From: Acidimicrobiales bacterium
GTDB lineage: Bacteria > Actinomycetota > Acidimicrobiia > Acidimicrobiales > SZUA-35
DNA length: 64,000 bases
Assembly: GCA_028285495.1 (NCBI GenBank)
Contig: JANQPB010000006.1
Location: forward strand, 186,001 to 250,000
Direction: 5' to 3'
Shown: in pieces, positions 15,731 through 24,619 of the stretch
Layout: every line of letters starts with the position of its first letter
Numbering within the stretch: position 1 is the stretch's first letter
Program-made: the position numbers and the translations under genes
The notes under the pieces: model-generated
The model's input: the letters and a program-made list of their open reading frames with translations, nothing else
Databases searched by the model: none
What the model was told of the DNA's origin: nothing

Positions 15731-17713
15731 TCAGCCGGTCTGGTCGAGCAGCTCGCGAGCGGCGTCGGCAACCGCGTCGGCGGTCATGCCCAGCTTCTCG
15801 AGTGCGAGCGAGCCGGGGGCCGAGGCCCCGAACCGGTCGATGCCGAGACAGGTGTCGGCCCACCGGTGCCAGCCAATGGTCACGCCGGCCTCGATCGAGA
15901 CCCGGGGGACCGAGGGATCGATGACCGAGCGCTGCTCGGCCACCGAGCGGGCGTCGAACGCCTCCCAGCACGGCATCGAGACCACGCGGGCCCGGATCCC
16001 ACCGGCGGCCAGCTGCTCGGCCGCCTGCACGCACAGCGACACCTCGCTGCCGGTGCCGATCAGGATCACGTCAGGATCGGCGACGTCGTCGAGGGAGTAG
16101 GCACCCTCGGCGACGCGGGCGGCATCGGTGGCGGCGAGGACGGGCACGTTCTGGCGGGACAGGACGATCGCAGACGGCCCCTCGCTGGCGAGGGCATGGG
16201 CCCAGGCGCCGACGGTCTCGGGCCCGTCCGCCGGGCGGAGGACGCGCAGGCCGGGGATCGCCCGCAGGCTCATGATCTGCTCGACCGGCTGATGGGTCGG
16301 CCCGTCCTCGCCGACCCCGACCGAGTCGTGGGTCCACACGAAGACGCACTTGGCGTTGGACATCGCCGCCAGGCGGACCGGGGGGCGCATGTAGTCGGCG
16401 AACACGAGGAACGTGCCGCCGATCGGGACGAGGCCGCCGTGGCGGGCGGCGCCGACGAGGGCCGCTCCCATGCCGTGCTCGCGCACCCCGAAGTAGAGCT
16501 GGCGGCCGGCCGGTGTGCCGACGTCGGCGACGACGTCGTCGACCTTGGTCCCGGTGTTGCCGGTCAGATCGGCCGAGCCGCCGAACAGGTCGCCGCCGGC
16601 CGCTGCGGCCGTCACGCACGTCTGCGACGCCTTCCGGGTGGCCAGGCTCCCGCCCCGCTCGAAGCCGGAAACGACGGCGTCGACGTCGAACGTCGGGCGT
16701 TGCTCCCAGGCCTGCCGCCAGCGGTCGGACTGGGGCGAGGCGTCGAGCCGCCGCTGCCAGGCGTCGCGCTCGGCCCGGCCCCGCCGGCCGGCCGACCGGT
16801 ACATGGTGAGGACGTCGTCGGGGATCCAGAAGGTCTCGTCGACCGGGAGGCCCATCACCTGCTTGGTCGTGGCGATGTCGTCGTCGCCGAACGCGAGCCC
16901 GTGGGCCTCGTGGTGGTCGGTCCAGTCGGGGGAGGGGAAGCCGATCCGGCTCCTGAGCACGATCAGGGTCGGCTTGTCGGTGATCGAGCGGGCCCGTTCG
17001 AGGGAGGCGGTGAGGGCGTCGAGGTCGTTGGCCACCTCGCCGATCTCGTCGACGTCCCAGCCGTAGGCCCGGAATCGGGCTGCGGCATCGTCGGCCAGCG
17101 CCAGATCGGTCGGGCCGTCGATCGTGATGTGGTTGTCGTCGTAGACGACGTTGAGCCCGCCGAGGCCCTGGCGTCCGGCCAGCGACGCCGCCTCGTGGCT
17201 GACGCCTTCGGAGAGGCAGCCGTCTCCGGCGATCACCCAGGTCTGGTGGTGGCACAGCTCGTCGCCGAACCGGGCCCGCAGGTTGCGCTCGGCCAGCGCC
17301 ATGCCGACGCCGTTGGCCAGCCCCTGCCCCAGTGGGCCGGTGGTGACCTCGATGCCGGCGGTGTGCCCGGCCTCGGGATGCCCGGGCGTGAGCGAGTCCC
17401 ACTGGCGGAACTGGCGGAGATCCTCCAGCTCGAGTCCCTGACCGGTGAGGTGGAGCATGGCGTAGTGCAGGATCGAGGCGTGGCCGGCCGACAGCACGAA
17501 GCGATCCCGGTCCGGCCAGTCGGGATCGTCGGCGTCGTAGCGGAGGATCCGGGTGAACAGCACGTGGGCGAGCGGGGCCAGCGCCATCGCCGTCCCCTGG
17601 TGGCCGGACCGGGCGGCGTTCGGGGCGTCCATGGCCAGACCGCGGACGACGTCGATGCCCTTCTGCTCCAGCTCGGGGGACAGCGCCGGGTTGTCGGTGG
17701 CGACTTCGGTCAT
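15731..17713 (-). CDS. tkt: Transketolase
   Basis: This 660-residue thiamine-diphosphate enzyme transfers two-carbon ketol units in the pentose phosphate pathway. The early SGHQGTAMALAPLAHVLF helix, the ThDP motif AGDGCLSEGVSHEAA and the ending of the motif (NVVYDDNH) are clear. The middle Pyr domain shows FGVREHGMGAAL with the catalytic Glu. The ATG at 17713 has GGAAGGA three bases upstream. The 292-bp gap before it holds a TACCGT box but no gene I can support. The gene leads a tkt-tal pair. Confidence 0.96.
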   Translation of the reverse strand: MTEVATDNPALSPELEQKGIDVVRGLAMDAPNAARSGHQGTAMALAPLAHVLFTRILRYDADDPDWPDRDRFVLSAGHASILHYAMLHLTGQGLELEDLRQFRQWDSLTPGHPEAGHTAGIEVTTGPLGQGLANGVGMALAERNLRARFGDELCHHQTWVIAGDGCLSEGVSHEAASLAGRQGLGGLNVVYDDNHITIDGPTDLALADDAAARFRAYGWDVDEIGEVANDLDALTASLERARSITDKPTLIVLRSRIGFPSPDWTDHHEAHGLAFGDDDIATTKQVMGLPVDETFWIPDDVLTMYRSAGRRGRAERDAWQRRLDASPQSDRWRQAWEQRPTFDVDAVVSGFERGGSLATRKASQTCVTAAAAGGDLFGGSADLTGNTGTKVDDVVADVGTPAGRQLYFGVREHGMGAALVGAARHGGLVPIGGTFLVFADYMRPPVRLAAMSNAKCVFVWTHDSVGVGEDGPTHQPVEQIMSLRAIPGLRVLRPADGPETVGAWAHALASEGPSAIVLSRQNVPVLAATDAARVAEGAYSLDDVADPDVILIGTGSEVSLCVQAAEQLAAGGIRARVVSMPCWEAFDARSVAEQRSVIDPSVPRVSIEAGVTIGWHRWADTCLGIDRFGASAPGSLALEKLGMTADAVADAARELLDQTG

Positions 17714-18005
17714 GGGTCCTTCCAGCTTCTCGACGACGCCGCGGCCACGGGTCCGGGCGATGGTGTTCGGTGGGGCGAGCTGCGAACGGCGACGCCGAAC
17801 GGCCCGCAGGTCGGGTGGGAGGTTGCTCGGGCTCCGGCGTGGCCGAGGCCCCGGGAGGTCAACGGTAGCCGGCCGGTCCGGCCGTGGCGGGCACCGGAAC
17901 CGCGATTCCGCGCCGTCCCGACCCGAGAGGAGGAACCGCCGGCGGTGGCCGTCGATTCCTCGGGTTGGCCGACCCGCCGACTCGATGGCCGGACGGGCCC
18001 GCCCG

Positions 18006-18407
18006 CTACTCGACCGGCGGCAGGACCGTGTAGGGGACGACCTGGGCCGGTCCGCCGTCGATGCGGCAGCGGGCCAGCACGGTGCCGTACTCGTCGAAGG
18101 CCAGCTCGGCCCGGACGAGCCGGTAGTTGAACTTGCCCGGCTCGATCTGGAGCGGCTGCACGTTGCGGGCCATCGGCTCGCCGTCGGGATCGTCGCCCTC
18201 CCGGTGGAAGACCACCTCGAGGGCCCCGAGATCCTTGCCGTCCGGTGGGTTCCAGACCAGCACGACGAGGTGGGGGGCGATCGTGACCGGAACGGGCGAC
18301 GGTGCCGGGGCCGAGAACTGGATGCCGGCGAGGTCGATCCTGGTCGAGGGGCCTGGCACCGACCGGAGCTCGATGTCGTCCATGAACAGCGCAGCGATGA
18401 TCTCCAC
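18006..18407 (-). CDS. DUF6941-like conserved hypothetical protein
   Basis: This 133-residue protein begins near [16 protein letters not shown] and has a predicted beta-sandwich pattern ([35 protein letters not shown]). It resembles the DUF6941 family of small actinobacterial proteins of unknown function. The GTG at 18407 is preceded at eight bases by TACCGT, consistent with a leaderless start; an internal ATG at 18383 is the alternative. An upstream extension to 18491 looks non-coding. It is divergent from the TetR gene and shares a 100-bp promoter region with it. Confidence 0.6.
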   Translation of the reverse strand: MEIIAALFMDDIELRSVPGPSTRIDLAGIQFSAPAPSPVPVTIAPHLVVLVWNPPDGKDLGALEVVFHREGDDPDGEPMARNVQPLQIEPGKFNYRLVRAELAFDEYGTVLARCRIDGGPAQVVPYTVLPPVE

Positions 18408-18415
18408 GGCCCCCG

Positions 18416-18421
18416 ACGGTA
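18416..18421 (-). promoter_or_regulatory. Leaderless -10 box of the DUF6941-like gene
   Basis: TACCGT on the minus strand lies eight bases before the GTG at 18407. Confidence 0.4.
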
Positions 18422-18491
18422 GCGGACCGGCTGTCGGCGCGGGCCACCGGTCGCCGCCCCGACCGGCGGCACAGCGGTCGCCCGCGGGCAC

Positions 18492-18497
18492 TATCGT
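18492..18497 (+). promoter_or_regulatory. Leaderless -10 box of the TetR gene
   Basis: TATCGT lies eight bases before the GTG at 18506. It is 70 bp from the divergent box at 18416, so the TetR protein could control both genes. Confidence 0.45.
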
Positions 18498-18505
18498 CAG
18501 AACCC

Positions 18506-19153
18506 GTGTCCGACCCGTCGACGAGGGATCTGATCCTGGAGGAGGCGAAGCAGTGCTTCGCCAACCAGGGCTACGAGGGCACGTCGCTCAACGACATCGC
18601 CGCCGGCGTCGGCATCCGCCGCCCCAGCCTGCTCCACTACTTCCCGTCGAAAGAGGCCATCTACCGCCAGGTCATGCAGGACGCCCTGACCGACTGGGAC
18701 CTCCGCCTCCGGGAGGGCCTGCAGGCCCCGCCACGGGGCTGGGAGCTGGTCGACACGATCCTCGAGATCAGCTTCGAGTTCTTCCGCTCCAACCCGGAGC
18801 TGGTCAGCATCGTCCGCCGCGAGGCGCTCGACGAGAAGGGCCATCTCGGCTTCGATCTCGGCACGGCGCTCCGGCCCTACTTCCTGCGGGCGGTCGCCTT
18901 CTTCGAGCGGGAGATGGACGCCGGCCGGTTCCGCCGGCACGACCCCGAGAACCTGGTCGTGACCGGCTACGGAGCGCTGCTCAGCTACTTCTCGGACCAC
19001 TGGATGCTCCGGGGACTGCTGAACCGTGATCCGCTGTCGGCCGATGCGCTCGAGGCCAGGTTCGAGCACATCCGGTCGTTCGTCCGGGCCGCCCTCGAGC
19101 CCGAGAACGGGGGCGAGGCCACCCGCCGCCCCTCGGGTGGTGCCAGCGGCTAG
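18506..19153 (+). CDS. TetR-family transcriptional regulator
   Basis: This 215-residue protein has a textbook TetR helix-turn-helix at residues 9-55 ([18 protein letters not shown] ... [16 protein letters not shown]). The C-terminal ligand domain is all-helical and has no recognisable effector signature. It is transcribed away from the DUF6941-like gene and toward the carboxypeptidase gene 206 bp on. It may act on its own promoter region, but no clear palindrome is seen there. Confidence 0.92.
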   Translation: MSDPSTRDLILEEAKQCFANQGYEGTSLNDIAAGVGIRRPSLLHYFPSKEAIYRQVMQDALTDWDLRLREGLQAPPRGWELVDTILEISFEFFRSNPELVSIVRREALDEKGHLGFDLGTALRPYFLRAVAFFEREMDAGRFRRHDPENLVVTGYGALLSYFSDHWMLRGLLNRDPLSADALEARFEHIRSFVRAALEPENGGEATRRPSGGASG

Positions 19154-19359
19154 ATTCGACCGGTCGGGGCTCGACGACGGCGGTCCGTACCGCCCCTCGA
19201 TCGCCCCCGCGACCAGCCGGCCGACACCACGACGAACACCACCCGGCCCAAGGAAGGCCCGTCCGATGCTCCCCCTGCCGCCCCGCTGCGAGACCGCCAG
19301 GGCCACCCCGTGCCCCGACCGCGGCCTCCGCTCCGGCTCGGGTCGGCGGCACCCCTGAC

Positions 19360-20823
19360 ATGCGGTTGCTCCGGACGCTGCGCCGGTGGGCGCTCCCCGC
19401 GCTCCTCGGGATCGTCGCCCTCGGCGCCTGGCAGGCCGCCGACCGGGCCGACTTCGACCGGGTCGCCACCACCCCGGTCGTCTACGAGCAGACACTGTCG
19501 ACCCCGATGCTGTCGGGACGGCGGGTGCCGAGGACGCTGCGGGCGCCGGTCAGCGACGACCTGATCTCGGCCGAGATCGATCGCATCACCACCGTGCTCA
19601 ACGGCCAGCAGGCCTGCGTCGCGGTCGACAACGGCGAGCGCACCCTCGGACAGGTGCGGGAGGTGGCCGGCGGAGTCATCCCGGCGTCCAACCAGAAGCT
19701 GTTGACGACGTGGGCTGCGCTGGAGATCCTCGGCCCCGACTTCGCGTTCACGACCCGGGTGACCAGCCCGACCGGCGTGAACGCCGGCGTGGTCGACGGC
19801 GACCTGCACCTGGTCGGCGACGGCGACCCGTTCCTCGTGACCGAGAACTGGATCGCCCAGTTCGAGGAGAGCAGCCTCCGGTTCCACACCCCGTTGGAGG
19901 AGTTGGCCGACGCCGTGGTGGCATCCGGCGTCACCGAGGTGACCGGCTCGGTCGTCGGCGACGAGTCGCTGTACGACGACGTCCGCTACGGCCCGTGGGA
20001 CAACCGGCTGATCATCCAGAAGCAGTCCGGCCCGCTTTCGGCCCTCACCGTCAACGAGGGCTTCAACGACTGGCCCGAGGAGTTCCGATCGGCCTTCCAG
20101 CGCCGGGAGACCGACAACCCACCGGTGCACGCGGCCTCGGTGTTCACCCAGCTCCTCCGCGAGCGGGGCGTCGTGGTGGCCGGCGGTCCGATCGCCGGGG
20201 TCACGCCGGCCGGCTCGGTCGACATCACGTCGATCCGCTCACCGGCGCTGACCCAGCTGGCCACCCACGTCAACACCTACAGCTCCAACCTCGGTGCCGA
20301 GCTCCTGTTGAAGCGGCTCGGGCTCGTCACCCGCGGGCAGGGCTCGACCGAGGCCGGCGCCGCAGCGGTGGCCGAGCTCCTGGCCGAGCGGGGGTTGCCG
20401 ATCGACAACGTCATGGTGTTCGACGGCTCCGGCCTGGCCGAGACCAACCGGCTGACCTGCACCCTGCTGGCCGCGCTGCTGGCCTCCGAGGGGCCCGAGA
20501 CCGACCTCGGCCGGTCGCTGGCCATCGGCGGCGAGACCGGCTCGCTGACCGAGCGCTTCGTCGACGCCCCGGCCGACGGACTGGTGTTGGCCAAGACCGG
20601 CACCCTGCAGGGGGTGCGGGCGCTGTCGGGCTACGTGTGGTCGGACGCCGAGGACTCGGAGGAGGGCCGCTACGTCTCCTTCGCCCAGATCCTCAACGAC
20701 GACGATGCGGTCGAGGAGGAGCAGATGTTCGCCATCCAGGAACCGCTGGTCAACGCCCTGGTGACCTACCCATCCGGGCCATCGGTCGAGGAGCTCTCGC
20801 CCCGCGAGCCCGCCACCGGGTAG
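19360..20823 (+). CDS. dacB: D-alanyl-D-alanine carboxypeptidase/endopeptidase (PBP4, S13 family)
   Basis: This 487-residue protein trims or cleaves peptidoglycan peptides outside the membrane. An N-terminal signal or anchor helix (ALPALLGIVALGAW) follows three arginines. The three active-site boxes are present: SxxK at S110-K113 (ASNQKLL), SxN in YSSNLGAE, and KTG in LAKTGTLQG. Length and order fit the S13 family. A short frame with a fair ribosome site ends one base before this ATG and may only reflect base composition. Confidence 0.92.
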   Translation: MRLLRTLRRWALPALLGIVALGAWQAADRADFDRVATTPVVYEQTLSTPMLSGRRVPRTLRAPVSDDLISAEIDRITTVLNGQQACVAVDNGERTLGQVREVAGGVIPASNQKLLTTWAALEILGPDFAFTTRVTSPTGVNAGVVDGDLHLVGDGDPFLVTENWIAQFEESSLRFHTPLEELADAVVASGVTEVTGSVVGDESLYDDVRYGPWDNRLIIQKQSGPLSALTVNEGFNDWPEEFRSAFQRRETDNPPVHAASVFTQLLRERGVVVAGGPIAGVTPAGSVDITSIRSPALTQLATHVNTYSSNLGAELLLKRLGLVTRGQGSTEAGAAAVAELLAERGLPIDNVMVFDGSGLAETNRLTCTLLAALLASEGPETDLGRSLAIGGETGSLTERFVDAPADGLVLAKTGTLQGVRALSGYVWSDAEDSEEGRYVSFAQILNDDDAVEEEQMFAIQEPLVNALVTYPSGPSVEELSPREPATG

Positions 20824-20915
20824 GCGGCCCGGCGGGCCGCCATGCGGTCGATCGACCAGAACCTGGCGGCCCGACCCGTCACCGCCGGCCGCCAATCGCT
20901 AGCGTCGAGGAACAG

Positions 20916-21530
20916 ATGACCGAGATGCCCCAGTTCCCACTGCGGACCGTGCTGTTCCCGACGATGCTGCTGCCGCTGCACGTCTTCGAGCCCCGGTACC
21001 GCACGATGGTCCACCATCTGCTCGAGGGTGACCGTCGCTTCGGCGTCGTCATGATCGAGCGGGGCCTCGACACCGGCGGCGAGGACCACCGGTCCGATTT
21101 CGGCACCGTCGCCCAGATCGTCGAGGCCGAGGAGTTCCCGGACGGGCGATGGGCGCTGGCCACCGTCGGTGTCGAACGGTTCCGGGTCAACCGATGGCTC
21201 GACGACTCGCCCTACCCGAAGGCCGATGTCGAGGTGTGGCCGGACCCCGACCCGGACGCGATCGACGGCGATCGCTTCTCGGCGGTCGAGGCGAAGTTCC
21301 GTCGCTGCATGGCCCTCGCCTCCGAGATGGGAGTCGACACCGGGCCGCTGCCCGACCGCATCGAGGCGAGCTGCCTCGGCACGATGCAGCTGGCCGCGCT
21401 GCTCCCGGTCGGCCCGCTCGACAAGCAGCGGTTGCTCGGGGCCGAGTGCGGCGCCGACCGGCTCGACCTCCTGGGGCGGACGATCGACGAGGCGCTCGAG
21501 CTGATCGAGCTGGAGCTGCGCCAGGCCTAG
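20916..21530 (+). CDS. LON substrate-binding domain protein
   Basis: This 204-residue protein is a stand-alone N-terminal LON (PUA-like) domain with the opening MPQFPLRTVLFPTMLLPLHV. It has no AAA+ or protease domain, so it is not a protease. Such proteins are common in actinobacteria and their function is unknown; a substrate adaptor role is possible. The ATG at 20916 has GAGGAA at a good distance, and a TAGCGT box lies ten bases upstream. Confidence 0.85.
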   Translation: MTEMPQFPLRTVLFPTMLLPLHVFEPRYRTMVHHLLEGDRRFGVVMIERGLDTGGEDHRSDFGTVAQIVEAEEFPDGRWALATVGVERFRVNRWLDDSPYPKADVEVWPDPDPDAIDGDRFSAVEAKFRRCMALASEMGVDTGPLPDRIEASCLGTMQLAALLPVGPLDKQRLLGAECGADRLDLLGRTIDEALELIELELRQA

Positions 21531-21699
21531 GGTGGCGCCGGGTCCGGCACGGCCGCCCGGCCACAATCGGCCCACCGGTTCGCCGCCCGGGTGACCTACA
21601 CTCTCGGTGAGCACAGGGCGTGACCGCTCGACCCGCAGGCGGCGCGGGCCGGACGGCCGACACCTGCGCCGCTGAGAAGACGGTTGAGAAGGAGCAACG

Positions 21700-22017
21700 G
21701 TGGCGAGACCCAACCCGGTCGAGGGTGCGCAGGAGGTCCAGCGCATGCTCATCGACTACGCCAAGCAGGAGACGATCGAGCCGCTGAAGCACCTCGGTCG
21801 GTACCTGGGGCTCGGGATCGCCGGCGCCATCCTGATGTTCATGGGCGTCTTCTTCGTCGGTCTGGCCACCCTCCGGTTGCTGCAGTCCCTCGATGCGTTC
21901 GAGGGTGGGTCGTGGATGTCGACCCTGCCGTACCTGGTGGCCATCGCCGTGCTCGTCGTCGCCATCGGCCTCATCTACCTCTCCCTGTCCCGAGCCAGAA
22001 GGAAGGTCCTCTCATGA
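21700..22017 (+). CDS. Holin-superfamily (Phage_holin_3_6-like) membrane protein
   Basis: This 105-residue protein has an amphipathic N-terminal region and two membrane helices (about residues 37-60 and 74-97). It matches the actinobacterial Phage_holin_3_6 family, which is usually chromosomal and not linked to lysis. The GTG start has AAGGAG at the right distance. Its stop overlaps the next gene as ATGA. With the next two genes it forms a tight operon of small membrane proteins, probably acting in the envelope. Confidence 0.8.
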   Translation: MARPNPVEGAQEVQRMLIDYAKQETIEPLKHLGRYLGLGIAGAILMFMGVFFVGLATLRLLQSLDAFEGGSWMSTLPYLVAIAVLVVAIGLIYLSLSRARRKVLS

Positions 22018-22223
22018 CCGAGACCGCGGGCATCACCCCGGCCGACATCGAAGCCAAGTTCCGCGACATCCAGGGTCAGATGGATGTGGTGGCCGAGGAC
22101 TCCAAGAAGAAGCTGGCCGTCGCCGGCACCGCCCTGACCGTCATCATCCTCCTCATCGTCTACGTGATGGGCCGCAACGCCGGCAAGAAGACCAGCTCGG
22201 TGCTGGAGATCCGCCGGCTCTGA
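22014..22223 (+). CDS. 69-residue single-pass membrane protein
   Basis: This short protein has an acidic helical N-terminal part (DIEAKFRDIQGQMDVV), a lysine cluster, and one membrane helix (AGTALTVIILLIVYVMG). It overlaps its neighbours at both ends (ATGA upstream, TGATG downstream), which argues strongly that it is real. No family is recognised. It probably works with the holin-like protein. Confidence 0.75.
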   Translation: MTETAGITPADIEAKFRDIQGQMDVVAEDSKKKLAVAGTALTVIILLIVYVMGRNAGKKTSSVLEIRRL

Positions 22224-22474
22224 TGCTGCAACGGCTGCTCGTCTGGATGGTCCGGACCTACATCCGCGGTCCGGGCCGGTCCTGGATCTACACCTCTCTC
22301 GCCCTCTGGTTGGTGCGGTTGGTCAGACGGGTGACCGGGCGGCGGCCGGTGGTCGAGACGCTGACCGTCTCCCCGGGCCAGAACCTGACGATCGACCACC
22401 TGCAGGTCACCCACCGCACCCAGATCAGAGACGAGAAGCGGGCCCGCCGCCGCCTGCGTCGTCGCTCGGACTGA
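22223..22474 (+). CDS. 83-residue basic membrane-associated protein
   Basis: This protein has one hydrophobic stretch (RSWIYTSLALWLVRLV) and a very basic C-terminus. Its ATG shares a base with the previous stop (TGATG). It is the third gene of the small-membrane-protein operon. Its function is unknown. The basic tail would sit on the cytoplasmic face by the positive-inside rule. Confidence 0.7.
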   Translation: MLQRLLVWMVRTYIRGPGRSWIYTSLALWLVRLVRRVTGRRPVVETLTVSPGQNLTIDHLQVTHRTQIRDEKRARRRLRRRSD

Positions 22475-22527
22475 TCGACCGACCGGAACGGGTCGGCAGG
22501 CCTGCCGCCCGGTGGCATGCTGGGGGC

Positions 22528-22758
22528 GTGAAGGTGTTGCTGCGGAACCCGCGCCGCGAGCTCGACATCGCCGGCCCGATGTCGGTGGTGAAGCTGCTCA
22601 ACCGGCTCGAGCTCAACCGCGAGTCGGTGCTGGTGATCAGCGGCGGCACGCTGGTGCCCGGTGACGCGATGCTCGACGACGACGCCGAGATCGAGATCCG
22701 GCCCGTGATCAGCGGCGGCCAGTGGCCGACGGCGACGGCGACTGGGCGCGACTCGTGA
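22528..22758 (+). CDS. ThiS/MoaD-like sulfur carrier with a tail after the Gly-Gly
   Basis: This 76-residue beta-grasp protein resembles TtuB, the sulfur donor for tRNA 2-thiolation. The diglycine that should be the free C-terminus is G63-G64 (VISGG), but 12 more residues (QWPTATATGRDS) follow before the stop. A carrier of this type must expose the Gly-Gly to be adenylated, so proteolytic removal of the tail is implied. QbsE is a known sulfur carrier with residues after Gly-Gly. The stop overlaps the TtuA-like start as GTGA, so the two are coupled. The start is GTG at 22528. Confidence 0.8.
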   Translation: MKVLLRNPRRELDIAGPMSVVKLLNRLELNRESVLVISGGTLVPGDAMLDDDAEIEIRPVISGGQWPTATATGRDS

Positions 22759-23681
22759 AGTGCCGCGTCTGCCGCCAGCCGGCGATCATCGACCTGCGGC
22801 GCCACAACGCCAACTTCTGCGTCGACCACTTCCTCCGCTACTGCGACCAGCAGGTGGCCAAGGCCATCGACGAGTTCGAGATGCTCCGGCCGGGCGAGCG
22901 GGCGCTGGTGGCGGTGTCGGGCGGCAAGGACAGCCTCGCCATCTGGGATCTGCTGGTCCGGGCCGGCTGGGAGGCAGACGGGCTCTACGTCGGCCTCGGG
23001 ATCGGCGACTACTCGGAGGCGTCGGCCGGCTACGCCCGCCGCTTCGCCGCCGAGCGGGGGCTCGCGCTGGTGGAGATCGACCTCCGGGCCGATCACGGCT
23101 ACGACGTTCCCACCGCCGCTGCGGTGACCCGCCGGGTGCCGTGCTCGGCCTGCGGCCTGTCGAAGCGGCACCTGTTCGACCGGGCCGCCCTCGACGGCGG
23201 CTACGACGCCCTGGTCACCGGGCACAACCTCGACGACGAGGCCGCCGTGCTCTACGGCAACACCATGCGGTGGCAGACCGACTACCTGGCCAGGCAGCGG
23301 CCCGTCCTGCCCGCCGGCCCCGGGTTCCCGCGGAAGGTCAAGCCCCTCGTCCGCCTCACCGAGCGCGAGACCGCGGCCTACTGCGTCCTGCGCGGCATCG
23401 ACTATCTGGTCGAGGAGTGCCCGATGGCGGCCGGCAACAAGCACCTCGCCTACAAGGAGGCGCTCAACGAGATGGAGCTCCGCTCGCCCGGGTCGAAGGC
23501 CGACTTCTACTTCGGCTTCCTGGCCAGGGCCGCCGATCGGTTCGAGGCCGGCGCCCGGCGGGATGACCTCGGGGCCTGCCGGAGCTGTGGCGGACCGGCC
23601 GAGTCGGAGCTGTGCGCCTTCTGCCGGCTCGTCGAGCGAGCGGCCGGGGCCGAGCCCGTCCCGGTGGAGCTGCGTCGATGA
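22755..23681 (+). CDS. ttuA: TtuA/NcsA-type tRNA 2-thiouridine synthetase
   Basis: This 308-residue enzyme of the TtuA/Ncs6 group adenylates a tRNA uridine and inserts sulfur. Zinc knuckles lie at both ends (C3, C6, C22 and C275, C278, C287, C290). The PP-loop is SGGKDS at 55-60. The cysteines C130, C133 and C222 match in spacing those that hold the [4Fe-4S] cluster in Thermus TtuA. The GTG at 22755 was chosen because family members start with MKCRxC; a GTG at 22722 is possible. It sits between a TtuB-like carrier and TrmI with 4-base overlaps. This suggests T-loop (U54) modification, although another thiolated position is possible. Confidence 0.85.
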   Translation: MKCRVCRQPAIIDLRRHNANFCVDHFLRYCDQQVAKAIDEFEMLRPGERALVAVSGGKDSLAIWDLLVRAGWEADGLYVGLGIGDYSEASAGYARRFAAERGLALVEIDLRADHGYDVPTAAAVTRRVPCSACGLSKRHLFDRAALDGGYDALVTGHNLDDEAAVLYGNTMRWQTDYLARQRPVLPAGPGFPRKVKPLVRLTERETAAYCVLRGIDYLVEECPMAAGNKHLAYKEALNEMELRSPGSKADFYFGFLARAADRFEAGARRDDLGACRSCGGPAESELCAFCRLVERAAGAEPVPVELRR

Positions 23682-24520
23682 GCGAGACGACCGACACGAC
23701 CGAGACGAGCACGGCGACCGGGGCGATCGACGGCGAGGCCGACACCACCGAGCGGCCGCTGGTCGAGGGTGACCTCGTGCTGCTGGTCGACGCCAAGGGC
23801 CGCCGGTACCTGGTGACGCTGGCCGCGGGCACCGAATTCCAGACCCACGCCGGCGTCGTTCCCCACGAGCAGCTCATCGGCCGCTCCGAGGGCATCGTGG
23901 TGTCGACGACGAAGGGCCAGCGCTTCACCGCCTACCGGCCGTCCCTGAGCGAGTACATCCTGGCCATGCCCCGCGGGGCTCAGGTCATCTACCCGAAGGA
24001 CATCGGCCCGATCCTGATGCTGGCCGACATCGAGCCCGGTTGCCGGGTCTTCGAATCGGGCGTCGGCTCGGGAGCCCTGTCGATGGGGATGCTGCGGACC
24101 GGGGCCACCATCGTCGGCTACGAGCTGCGGGAGGACTTCGCATCCCGGGCGACGAAGAACGTCCGGGGCTTCCTCGGCCCCGAGGCCCTCGATCGCTACG
24201 ACGTGCAGCTGCAGGACAGCTACGCGGGGATCGACCACACCGGTTTCGATCGGGCGGTGCTCGACCTGCCCGAGCCGTGGCGGGTCGTTCCCCACCTGGC
24301 CGACGCCATGCGGCCCGGCGCCATCGTCGTGTCCTACAGCCCGTCGATCATCCAGGTCACGCAGACCCGGGAGGCGCTCGACCGGGCGGGCTTCGCCGAG
24401 GCCTCCACGATGGAGGTCCTCAACCGCAACTGGCACATCGACGGCAACGCCGTCCGCCCGGACCACCGGATGGTGGCCCACACCGGGTTCCTGACCAGGG
24501 CCCGCCGACCGGCCCGTTGA
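23678..24520 (+). CDS. trmI: TrmI, tRNA (adenine-58-N1)-methyltransferase
   Basis: This 280-residue SAM-dependent enzyme makes m1A58 in the tRNA T-loop. The SAM site is VFESGVGSGALS (124-135) and the catalytic-site motif is LDLPEPW. The N-terminal 30 residues are Thr/Glu-rich and disordered, and precede the usual small beta domain. The ATG overlaps the ttuA stop as ATGA. In mycobacteria trmI neighbours the proteasome ATPase gene, which is absent here. The partnership with ttuA is notable because m1A58 aids U54 thiolation in Thermus. Confidence 0.95.
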   Translation: MSETTDTTETSTATGAIDGEADTTERPLVEGDLVLLVDAKGRRYLVTLAAGTEFQTHAGVVPHEQLIGRSEGIVVSTTKGQRFTAYRPSLSEYILAMPRGAQVIYPKDIGPILMLADIEPGCRVFESGVGSGALSMGMLRTGATIVGYELREDFASRATKNVRGFLGPEALDRYDVQLQDSYAGIDHTGFDRAVLDLPEPWRVVPHLADAMRPGAIVVSYSPSIIQVTQTREALDRAGFAEASTMEVLNRNWHIDGNAVRPDHRMVAHTGFLTRARRPAR

Positions 24521-24619
24521 GCGGGGCCCGGCCACGCCCCGCGGGCCGAGGTATCGCGGACATCCCGCCACCCCAGCGGTAGGCTTGGCGCCGTCGAACC
24601 CTGCCGAGCGGGCTCGACG

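Noticed and set aside
14480..18130. Open frame of 1216 codons on the plus strand
   Set aside because: It is antisense to transaldolase and transketolase. It has no recognisable domain and only Val/Gly/Arg/Asp-rich sequence.
18408..18491. N-terminal extension of the DUF6941-like protein to 18491
   Set aside because: The extra residues look non-coding and run into the promoter of the divergent TetR gene.
19266..19358. 30-codon frame ending one base before dacB
   Set aside because: It has a fair ribosome site (AAGGAAGG), but the Pro/Arg-rich sequence looks like GC background and there is no -10 box at its start.
22722..22757. Alternative GTG start for ttuA that adds 11 residues
   Set aside because: TtuA-like proteins start directly with MKCRxC, and the GTG at 22755 overlaps the previous stop in the GTGA manner usual here.
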